A program made the translations under genes and the position numbers. The notes below the pieces were generated by a model, which saw only the letters and a list, made by a program, of their open reading frames with translations, did no database searches and was not told the origin of the DNA. From assembly GCA_012517065.1 (NCBI GenBank), contig JAAYVR010000043.1, forward strand, positions 35,432-99,431: a stretch of DNA of 64,000 nucleotides, written 5' to 3'. Of the stretch, positions 47,501 to 53,998 are shown one piece after another. Position 1 is the stretch's first letter; each line of letters starts with the position of its first letter. The stretch is from Verrucomicrobiota bacterium (GTDB taxonomy: Bacteria; Verrucomicrobiota; Verrucomicrobiia; Limisphaerales; J093).

Positions 47501-47587
47501 ATGAGGCCCGCCGCACAAAAGAACAGATTTTGATGTCCGGCCGGATTCTATAAGATTGCAGTGCGATGCGTTTAGGCCGAAGGCCAT
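44585..47587 (-). CDS. Large exported GH99/WbsX-like glycan-active protein
   Basis: The frame encodes up to 1000 residues. An N-terminal part without clear coding character (about 1-78) precedes a signal-anchor HSFIIALVLVLIGAGLASA, so the real start is probably downstream of the first ATG, which lies 1 nt after the GH97 stop. Then come two jelly-roll modules (about 100-390), a CARDB-like Ig strand region (about 400-490), and a GH99-like/Glyco_tran_WbsX barrel (about 510-830) with VGAYYFPGWRDAGQWNPILR, FFAYDWYWVKGGRQLEHAL, LKFCLLWANHNPP, PVIIIFSPYNF and IIEAWNEWGEGSYIEPH. A last jelly-roll follows (about 850-1000). The domain is linked to glycan cleavage or transfer; the substrate is unknown. 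It is probably co-transcribed with GH97. Confidence 0.82.
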   Translation of the reverse strand: MAFGLNASHCNLIESGRTSKSVLLCGGPHSSGSSRRFQPTVAVGPGSARARAVQKSGVFSNTRDSHRGTIWSRRCGAWRHSFIIALVLVLIGAGLASAAERVVAEWLFDNEGDFGGWVANDHIRDAHVSDGMLSGRAVGSDPILEYQPSLNITASPWQIIEVRLRADRDGLGQVFWSNTREGRYNGFSGDKTTDFNVVGDGEWHAYRLLPFWHKEGKVVRLRLDLADGMRFEVDSIRILEMEMPEAAATLDFDFDRGPIGWQPIASAQLCATNGAIVVRIDKATDFILSPPLNFDALENSFVAVRMSATSGRHGRILFATDKSHGLHWLDFPITADGQQRVYNVDMLESKAWQGRVLPLGLRPTDALGSPATVRSLGIACEPQGPPQLSLHGFALDDAAPRVGVPARITAIVSNAGGAVASNVQFQLSLPAGLRLLGTNGQPTLLRRLGIDEETTVSWEVVADRGLTNEIKLQVTADGAGPATARESVQIPARKSLGLSVNDSYVPQPKPVRGRVDVGAYYFPGWRDAGQWNPILRFPERKPILGWYSEGSPEVADWHIKWAVEHGITFFAYDWYWVKGGRQLEHALHEGFFNARYRHLLKFCLLWANHNPPNTHSLDDSIAVARFWITNYFNRPEYYRIEGKPVIIIFSPYNFRADLGVDGTRRSLNAMREECRRAGLNGLYIIACVSGPREVEDEGYDAVTCYNWAGLGLVGTEKQGPFSALIEGYHRQWKTLIEQCRLPIMLPISGGWDSRPWHGNSAMVRHGRTPDVFRRHLQEARHMLEHRADKTNLLPAVIIEAWNEWGEGSYIEPHKEFGFGYLDAVRDVFTTAASEHEDLAPHDVGLGPYDVPAGQPVRTAWTFDRDTEGWNNAMQCDAVRHTEGELIAETVGGDPALFGPPTQAMATSFPVVRLRMRLCSKDGLAFPDTAQLFWRTKRWAENEACSIRFPVSVDGQWHEYQLPVSDNPRWKGVITRLRLDPCTRAGVRVELDEIRLAGPNL

Positions 47588-47588
47588 A

Positions 47589-49607
47589 CTACTGCTGCTG
47601 TTTCAACGTAGCCACAAAACCGCCGTAAGGGAGCATCTTTACCATGGCGCCTTCGCCGGCGTTCGCACTCATTATGTGCCTCGTTGTGTTGAAGCTGCGC
47701 ACATCGTCGCCGTCAGCAATAAGTGCCATGCTCCATGTTCCCCCGGCCAACCAAGATCCAAACCTCAAGTTGATATCTAGCGGACGGTCCTGGCCGTTGA
47801 CCCCTGCGAGATACCAGACCGATCCTTTTCTGCGCGCCAATACAACGTATTGACCGGGATACCCTGCGACGAAACGCGTGTCATCCCATGCAACCGGCAG
47901 TTCTTTGAGGAACTGTCTCGGCTCCGGAGGCAACGCCCGGTAGGCTTCAGGCTTGTCGGCGAAGTGGACCCATGCCGACTCGAACAACGCTGCCAGTGCC
48001 AATTCATGCGCGTAGGTGGTTCGGTGCGGATGATTGTGGGCAGTAAACGCGACCGGAGTGTAATCCATGGGACCGACCGCATTCCGCGTAAATGGAGTAA
48101 TCGTGTTTTGCACCGGAGCGCGTGTGGGGAAATCGGCGGTGAAAATGTAGTTTTCAGCGCCTTTGACTGCCTCCATGGCCATCAGGTGAGGGTAGGTTCG
48201 CGACCAACCGCGCGGCAAAGTGCAACCGTGGAAGTTGACCATGATCTGGTAGTCGGCAGCGTCTCGCAAAATGTCATGGTAAAGGGTTATGATGTTTTGT
48301 TTGTCGCTCTGGAAGAAATCCACTTTGACGCCTTTCACCCCCCATTTCTTAAGCAGATCGAGCTCAAATCGCCGAACCTCGCGATAAGTCATGCAGTCGC
48401 GCGGTTTTTCGGTGACGATGTTGTGCGGGCCGCCCGAGTTGTACCAGAGGAGAACGCCAACGCCTTTGGCTTTGGCGTGACGCAGGACGTCATGCAAACT
48501 GCCATTGTCAATGATTGTCCAGTTGGCGTCTATCAGCACATATTCCCACCCCATTTCAGAAGCAAAATCAACAAACAGCTTCTGTTTGCCAGCGTCACGC
48601 GGGCTGTCCGGGTCGGACCACCAACTCCATGCCACGCGGCCCGGTTTCACCCAATCAAAGTTCTCGAGAATGGACGGCGGCGAGACATCTTCAACCAGCG
48701 TGGATTCCACGATCGTGCCCGGCGACTCACCAAGGATAATCACCCGCCACGGCATCTCCCATGGTGTAGCTGAGACAGGAAACACGTTGCCAGTGCCATT
48801 GCCTTCTGCGGGTTGCGGAAACCGCATGCGATACACCCCTGCAGGCGCAATTCCCTGCAATCGCATTGCGCAGAAGTTGGTGCCCACCCCCGCTTCGGTG
48901 ATCAGCCCCCATGCTTTGGCGTCTGCCGTGCGAAAAAGCAGCGGGAAAGACCAGCCGTTTGTGAGCGGGCAGGGCGCGCCAACGGCGAGCTCGTTTTCGT
49001 AATACGTTTCGTAAGCCGGCGAATACACCGTCACATTATCGGCTGGATGTGCCCAGATGCAGCCGTTGGTTGGCAGAGCGAAACCCGAGCTCTCGGCTGT
49101 GAGCGTGGCCATCCTCGGCTGCGAGCTTCCCAGCAACCGATACCGAAACGCCAACCCGTCGTCGTAAGCCCTGAAATCCATCTCCAGAACAAGCCCACCC
49201 TGCCCTCGAAAACCCAGTGTAACCTCATGCGCGCGATTGAATCGTTCGCGCCGCTTGCCGTGTGGTGTCGTGTAACGTTCCTCAATCAGCTTCGGAGCAG
49301 ATGCTGTAACCGGTTCTAGACCTCGTGTGAGGTCGGCGTCTGAAAGGATCAAGCCCAGAGGCGAATCATGAATCACAGTGTGGCCGGCTACACTCACGCG
49401 GTAATACGGCCTGAGCCCGGCTGGATAATCGCGCTGACCGCTCAGGTCGCCCAAGTGCACTGTTGCAATGACCTTGCCATTTGGCGAGGTGACACTCCAT
49501 TGATGAGGTTGGGCTGATGTCTTTGCTGCAAGAGCAAGACATCCAGCCAAAAGACAACAGCAGGTGAATCGAGCGCTTGCCATGGTATCTGATTTTGCGT
49601 TGATCAT
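47589..49607 (-). CDS. Secreted GH97-family glycoside hydrolase (retaining type likely)
   Basis: The 672 residues start with a signal peptide (FTCCCLLAGCLALAAKTSA; ATG at 49607 or 49583), an N-terminal beta-sandwich (about 35-290, SVTSPNGKVIATVHL), a (beta/alpha)8 barrel (about 300-560, RVAWSWWSDPDSPRD, YVLIDANWT, LLWYNSGGPH, GVKGVKVDFFQSDKQ) and a C-terminal beta domain. In GH97 the Asp of KVDFF corresponds to the nucleophile of retaining alpha-galactosidases, while inverting alpha-glucosidases use Glu elsewhere, so a retaining alpha-galactosidase-like mode is inferred. MAMEAVKGAE holds the likely acid/base Glu. Calcium-dependent catalysis is typical of the family. Confidence 0.93.
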   Translation of the reverse strand: MINAKSDTMASARFTCCCLLAGCLALAAKTSAQPHQWSVTSPNGKVIATVHLGDLSGQRDYPAGLRPYYRVSVAGHTVIHDSPLGLILSDADLTRGLEPVTASAPKLIEERYTTPHGKRRERFNRAHEVTLGFRGQGGLVLEMDFRAYDDGLAFRYRLLGSSQPRMATLTAESSGFALPTNGCIWAHPADNVTVYSPAYETYYENELAVGAPCPLTNGWSFPLLFRTADAKAWGLITEAGVGTNFCAMRLQGIAPAGVYRMRFPQPAEGNGTGNVFPVSATPWEMPWRVIILGESPGTIVESTLVEDVSPPSILENFDWVKPGRVAWSWWSDPDSPRDAGKQKLFVDFASEMGWEYVLIDANWTIIDNGSLHDVLRHAKAKGVGVLLWYNSGGPHNIVTEKPRDCMTYREVRRFELDLLKKWGVKGVKVDFFQSDKQNIITLYHDILRDAADYQIMVNFHGCTLPRGWSRTYPHLMAMEAVKGAENYIFTADFPTRAPVQNTITPFTRNAVGPMDYTPVAFTAHNHPHRTTYAHELALAALFESAWVHFADKPEAYRALPPEPRQFLKELPVAWDDTRFVAGYPGQYVVLARRKGSVWYLAGVNGQDRPLDINLRFGSWLAGGTWSMALIADGDDVRSFNTTRHIMSANAGEGAMVKMLPYGGFVATLKQQQ

Positions 49608-50000
49608 TGACGATCTTGGTTAGTGGCGCGGGCGTCGCAGTCAGTCGCAAACTGCGCCATCTGCGCCTTTGGCAAATCCTTCCTCAGCCCTTTCCCAACC
49701 GCTCTGTTGCTGATTGCTGTGCGAGCCAGTGTGCCAACTCCCAGCACTACTGCCGTTACGAATCCGCCATGCGCAGGCTCAGGCCTTGGAGAGCAGGCCA
49801 AATAATCGAAAGACATGGGGATGCCCGCGAACAACATCGCCGCGGCTGGCGCGCCTGCCTTTAGCCCGGCACCCCGCAAAGAACGATTATCAGTGCAAAC
49901 AACTCCGGCCGGTAAATCGAACGAAGTGGCAGTTTGCCTGTCACATCGCTTGTTGGCAGTTTCAAATCTCACCGGACCAACCCATGTCTTTTGCGACAGT
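49608..50000. other. Spacer downstream of hypC where hypD would be expected
   Basis: This 393-nt stretch follows hypC. A 157-codon frame on the minus strand (49604-50077) overlaps hypC in another frame and has no recognisable motif, so I do not call it. HypD motifs are absent. The sequence GGTCCGGTGAGATTTGAAAC on the minus strand resembles a family A right arm. Confidence 0.6.
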
Positions 50001-50249
50001 CTATGCCTTGCCGCCGGTCTCCAATTCGTCAATCTGATCCAAGTACTCAAACACCTGCTGTGCTTCTTTCTCATCAACGACGCTTAAGGCGAATCCGACG
50101 TGGACGATAACGTAGTCGCCCACCTTCGCCTCTGGCACGCAAGACAGGTTGACCTCTTTGATGACACCACCGAAGCTGACTCTGGCGCTCCGGGTCAATG
50201 GATCATCACCGGTGATACTCTCGATTCTGCCTGGAACAGCTAAGCACAT
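50001..50249 (-). CDS. hypC: Hydrogenase maturation chaperone HypC
   Basis: The 82-residue protein begins with MCLAVPGRIESI, the conserved N-terminal Cys2 that, together with HypD, carries the Fe(CN)2CO precursor, and continues GGVIKEVNLSCVPEAKVGDYVIVHVGFALSVVDEKEAQ, the OB-fold core of the HypC/HupF family. Its ATG overlaps the end of hypF by 10 nt. HypD should follow but does not in this window. Confidence 0.96.
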   Translation of the reverse strand: MCLAVPGRIESITGDDPLTRSARVSFGGVIKEVNLSCVPEAKVGDYVIVHVGFALSVVDEKEAQQVFEYLDQIDELETGGKA

Positions 50250-52657
50250 GGCGGAGGCGGATAGAAATCACGAGGCGCAGCCATTATCTGGCCAAGGGCA
50301 ATGCCAGCGTCGTTCGGCGGAACACGCTGGTGCCAGTACGGCCTGAACCCGGCACTGCGCAGTCGGTCGATTGTATGTTCGAGCAGGTACTTGTTCTGAA
50401 AACAGCCGCCGCTAAGCACCACTTTTTCTTCGCGGACGAACTCGGCGACTCGGGTAATCCCTTCGGCCAATGTGTTGTGGAACCGAGCCGCGAGCCCCCA
50501 GACAGGGATTTCAGCGCGCATATCGCTGATCAGCTTATCGATCATCGGACCCCAGTCGAGAACCGCATCAGCCTGTGGGTTCTTATAGGCTTCGCAACTC
50601 TTGTGCGCCGGGCATGGAACAGAGTCATTGGAACTGCTGTGCGATTTACCCCCTCGAAGTCTTGTCAGAGTAATGGGATAGGTTTCGTCCGAATCATCTT
50701 GTTCAATGATGAACTCGAGATCCATAGCCGCCTGACCCTCGAATCCGACCTCTTGGCGCAGCCCAGTAATGGACGCGACGGCATCAAACAGCCGCCCTGC
50801 ACTCGAACAATGCGGCGAGTTCAATCCGTTCTTGAGCATGTGGCGGATGGATTTCAATTCAGCAGGCTTGAAAGCACGGACCGTTGGCACATCGGTCATC
50901 GAAAACGCGTCTTCGCCGTAGAGCGCGTACAACAGACCCAGCCCGGCACGACGCGGTTCCTTGATCGCTTGATCGCCCCCGGGCAACGGAAACGTTCGCA
51001 AATGCGCAACGCGCTGAAAGTTTTTCGATGAAATCCTCAAGAATTCGCCGCCCCAAATGCTCATGTCCGTTCCCAGCCCGGTACCGTCCCATGCAACCCC
51101 CAGAACAGGCGCCGGCAAGTCGTTCTCGGCCATGCACGCGAGCACATGAGCGTAATGATGCTGCACGCAAACAACCCGCTTCCCGGAAGCATGAGCCACG
51201 CGGGTCGAGAAATAGTCCGGGTGTTTGTCCGCCGCCACAATTTCAGGGGCAATGTCCAGAAGACGTTGAAGGTCAGTGCCAACTCTTGTGTGTGCGTTTG
51301 CCGCCTCCAGAGTTTCAAGGTCTCCGATATGCTGGCTCAGAAACACATGATGCCCGCGAGCCAGAGCGACCGTGTTCTTAAGGTGAGCACCAAAAGCCAT
51401 CATCGGCGGCAGGTTCTCGCGCAACGTTACGGGCAACGGCGCGTATCCACGCGCGCGACGCAGCACAAGCTCCCTGCCGGCGACAATGCGGACAACCGAA
51501 TCGTCCACGTGCCGCACAATCGGGCGGTTATGGACAAGGAAAAAGTCTGCAATATCGTGCAGGCGCTGCAGCGCTTCGCGCTCGTCGATACAAATCGGTT
51601 CGTCGGTGAGATTGCCGCTCGTTGCCACAACTGGCTCGCCAATCCGGGCCAACAGCAGGTGATGAAGCGGTGTGTACGGCAGCATTGCTCCAATGTTCGG
51701 GTTGCCCGGCGCCACAGCCCGGCAGATTCTTCGTGGTCCACTCCGCGCCCGCAAAATCACTATCGGCGCTTCCGGCGAAACAAGCAGGCGTTGTTCCATT
51801 GCCGACAACTCGCACTCCGCAATCACGTCTTCAATCGAGGGAAACATCACCGCCAACGGTTTCTCCTCGCGACGTTTGGCCGTTCGCAAGCGTTGAACAG
51901 CAGACTCGTCACACGCCCGAACCATCAAATGAAACCCACCCAACCCTTTCACTGCTACTATTGCGCCGCTTTTGATGGCCTGTACAGCGCGTTCGAGCGC
52001 CTCTGCCTTTTCGCAAATGGTTTCACCGCTACGGTCCCAGAATTCGATGTGCGGACCGCATACCGGGCATGCGTTGGGCTGGGCATGAAACCGGCGGTTC
52101 CGCGGGTCTTCATACTCCGCCCTGCACTCGGAACACATCTCGAACGTGGACATGGATGTGTTCTGCCTGTCGTAGGGCATCGAGTGAATTATGCTGAATC
52201 TTGGGCCACAATGGGTGCAGTTCGTGAAAGGGTATCCCGCACGCCGGTTCCCCGGCTCAAAAATCTCCCGCAGACACTCCGGACATGTCGCGATGTCCGG
52301 AAGGATCAATGCCGTTTTCTCCCCTTCATCGCTGCTCGGCAAGATTGTGAAATCGGAATAACCAACAGGATCAAGCCATGTGGTTTCCAAACTCTGAACA
52401 AAGCTGTGTGGCGGACACTCCGCCCCAATTCTGAGAAGCAGTTCGTCCAGTCTCTCCCGCGGACCTTCGGCATCGATGATGACACCCTGCGCCGTGTTGC
52501 AGACCCCGCCTGAAAGCCCAAGCTCGGTTGCCAAACGAAAAATGAACGGCCGAAATCCCACGCCTTGGACAACACCCCGGACGACCGTGCGAGCTCTCGT
52601 CGCCTGCGATTTCAACTCGCTGGTTGTCCGTGTTCGATTCTCCAAGATTGAACTCAT
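50240..52657 (-). CDS. hypF: Carbamoyltransferase HypF
   Basis: Makes the cyanide ligand precursor of NiFe hydrogenase from carbamoyl phosphate by carbamoylating HypE. The 805 residues contain an N-terminal acylphosphatase domain (VVRGVVQGVGFRPFIFRLA, about 25-43), two zinc fingers (CPECLREIF to CTHCGPRFSI and CSECRAEYEDPRNRRFHAQP to CPVCG), a Sua5/YrdC-like domain (VVAVKGLGGFHLMVRA, KPLAVM, ATSGNLTDEP) and a Kae1-like C-terminal domain (VQHHYAHVLACMAEN, GVAWDGTGLGTDMSIWGGEF, LSGGCFQNKYLLE). All are complete. It overlaps the upstream cNMP-binding gene by 4 nt and hypC by 10 nt. Carbamoyl phosphate could be supplied by carAB in this window. Confidence 0.97.
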   Translation of the reverse strand: MSSILENRTRTTSELKSQATRARTVVRGVVQGVGFRPFIFRLATELGLSGGVCNTAQGVIIDAEGPRERLDELLLRIGAECPPHSFVQSLETTWLDPVGYSDFTILPSSDEGEKTALILPDIATCPECLREIFEPGNRRAGYPFTNCTHCGPRFSIIHSMPYDRQNTSMSTFEMCSECRAEYEDPRNRRFHAQPNACPVCGPHIEFWDRSGETICEKAEALERAVQAIKSGAIVAVKGLGGFHLMVRACDESAVQRLRTAKRREEKPLAVMFPSIEDVIAECELSAMEQRLLVSPEAPIVILRARSGPRRICRAVAPGNPNIGAMLPYTPLHHLLLARIGEPVVATSGNLTDEPICIDEREALQRLHDIADFFLVHNRPIVRHVDDSVVRIVAGRELVLRRARGYAPLPVTLRENLPPMMAFGAHLKNTVALARGHHVFLSQHIGDLETLEAANAHTRVGTDLQRLLDIAPEIVAADKHPDYFSTRVAHASGKRVVCVQHHYAHVLACMAENDLPAPVLGVAWDGTGLGTDMSIWGGEFLRISSKNFQRVAHLRTFPLPGGDQAIKEPRRAGLGLLYALYGEDAFSMTDVPTVRAFKPAELKSIRHMLKNGLNSPHCSSAGRLFDAVASITGLRQEVGFEGQAAMDLEFIIEQDDSDETYPITLTRLRGGKSHSSSNDSVPCPAHKSCEAYKNPQADAVLDWGPMIDKLISDMRAEIPVWGLAARFHNTLAEGITRVAEFVREEKVVLSGGCFQNKYLLEHTIDRLRSAGFRPYWHQRVPPNDAGIALGQIMAAPRDFYPPPPCA

Positions 52658-53187
52658 TCGTCCGGAAATGGTGCGTAAAATCCGACCAAATGTGAGTGCG
52701 CTGCGCTGAGCCGCTTGTGAAGAACTTCCGCAAGCCGCGACGCAAGCTCATAGCCAAAACGGGGGTCCTTGTCCGCTTCGGCGCGCAGTTCGGCGGTCTC
52801 CCAAACCAGCGCGTCGGTTTCTTCGACAACCCGCGCTGTAAAATGCCATTGGTAGGGTGGAAACAGCCAGGACCAACCGAGTGCTTCGCCAGAGCCAACG
52901 GCCTGGATGGGAACCTGGCCCTGAGGCGGAACGTAAGCCTCAAGTTCGATCTTTCCCTTCAGAATCAGATAGAAGTGATGCGCGTCATCGCCTTCGTGAG
53001 CTATGATGTGTCCCGGTGCAAATCGCACCCGGCGCGCCGATTTCGCGAGGATCGCAAGGTGGTCCTGATCCACGCCCCTGAAAAACGGCTGCTGCTCGAT
53101 TATCCCTTGCAGGTCTTCTTGCATACGCTCCGCTACGGCCCAGTTGCGCGATTGACCACCCACGGTCTCACTGCGCATGCCGCACAC
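52654..53187 (-). CDS. Cyclic-nucleotide-binding-domain protein
   Basis: The 177-residue frame starts with GTG at 53187; ATG at 53178 or at 53124 (MQEDLQGIIEQQPFF, preceded by GGAG) may be the real start. It has a cNMP-binding jelly roll: FFRGVDQDHLAILAKSARRV, APGHIIAHEGDDAHHFYLILKG, and GSGEALGWSWLFPPYQWHFTARV (the phosphate-binding cassette position). There is no C-terminal helix-turn-helix, so it is not a CRP-type transcription factor but a stand-alone sensor. Such proteins are often found with NiFe hydrogenase genes (recollection); here it is coupled to hypF through a 4-nt overlap. Confidence 0.85.
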   Translation of the reverse strand: MCGMRSETVGGQSRNWAVAERMQEDLQGIIEQQPFFRGVDQDHLAILAKSARRVRFAPGHIIAHEGDDAHHFYLILKGKIELEAYVPPQGQVPIQAVGSGEALGWSWLFPPYQWHFTARVVEETDALVWETAELRAEADKDPRFGYELASRLAEVLHKRLSAAHSHLVGFYAPFPDE

Positions 53188-53998
53188 AGCCGTATTGTGT
53201 GCTCATATTATCCTTGTGCAAGCCCGATCAGCCGACAATTTCACATCAACGCGGCGCCCCATACCAGTATGAGGTCACCCCGATAAGCCCTGCCCTCCGC
53301 CATCACATTTCACAATCAAAGGGCCCAACGCCCGCCCTATCACAGTAATCCTTCGGTGTATTTCGAGTGTTTCGTTGTATAATGATGTCCCCGCACCACT
53401 ACAATCATCCACAGAACCACGTCCAAACTTCATACGTGAAACGCGATGCGTGATGTATCGCATCTCAGCAAAAGGGCGTCTTTGACACGGAATAGCTCCC
53501 AAGTTGCGTTCCCGCCTTTGGCGTCGCTTCTTACGAAAAGGCAGCAGGGTGTTCCTCTTAATGGACACTTCTGTCTCGCAACGATGCACGACGAATTGTG
53601 GATTGGAAGGCTGTTGTTCTCGGGATTCTCCGGGATCTACATCGCAATGGGGACACACTACCCCGATAAAACCCCCGCTTCACCCCGGAACCTCGCTGAC
53701 ACACTGGCCCCGTTTGACTCCCGGAGTGTGTTGTGCGATTTTACCCCCAAATAGAGGGACAGACACGATGTTCTACACGCCGGTCGCGGTTTGTAGTCCG
53801 GCCTTTGGGCCGCTCAAGGACGATTTAGGAATCCGCGCGCTTTAAACCGCGATGGATCTCCATTAGGCGGGGAATCTCAGCAGAAAAACGGTTCGTGTGT
53901 GCCCAGTTGGCCGAACGTCGAGATTTTCGGACTGGGCAATCCCCATGGCATCATGCCCCACCACAGTCGCCCAATGCACAAGGCGCTGCCTCGCGAAT
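53188..53998. other. Spacer upstream of the cNMP-hypF-hypC operon
   Basis: The 811-nt spacer contains a family C repeat with a long flank (53705-53773). A 127-codon minus-strand frame (53275-53658; MCPHCDVDPGESREQQPSNP) has no recognisable motif and weak coding character; I leave it uncalled. On the plus strand TATAAT at 53378-53383 stands out but has no matching -35 box. Confidence 0.6.
53705..53773 (+). repeat. Extended family C repeat, about 70 bp, copy 1
   Basis: CTGGCCCCGTTTGACTCCCG, TGTGTTGTGCGATTTTACCC and CCAAATAGAGGGACAGACAC here recur at 63744-63812 with only a few differences. It is the longest family C unit in the window and shows the element extends at least 45 nt upstream of the GGGACAGACACG box. 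Confidence 0.9.

Noticed and set aside
49604..50077. 157-codon minus-strand frame as a hypD replacement
   Set aside because: It overlaps the intact hypC in another frame and has no HypD Cys motifs or other family signature.
53378..53383. TATAAT as a plus-strand promoter
   Set aside because: No matching -35 element and no supported plus-strand gene downstream.
53275..53658. 127-codon minus-strand frame as a gene
   Set aside because: No recognisable motif, Arg/Pro-rich composition typical of a chance frame in GC-rich DNA, no good ribosome binding site.
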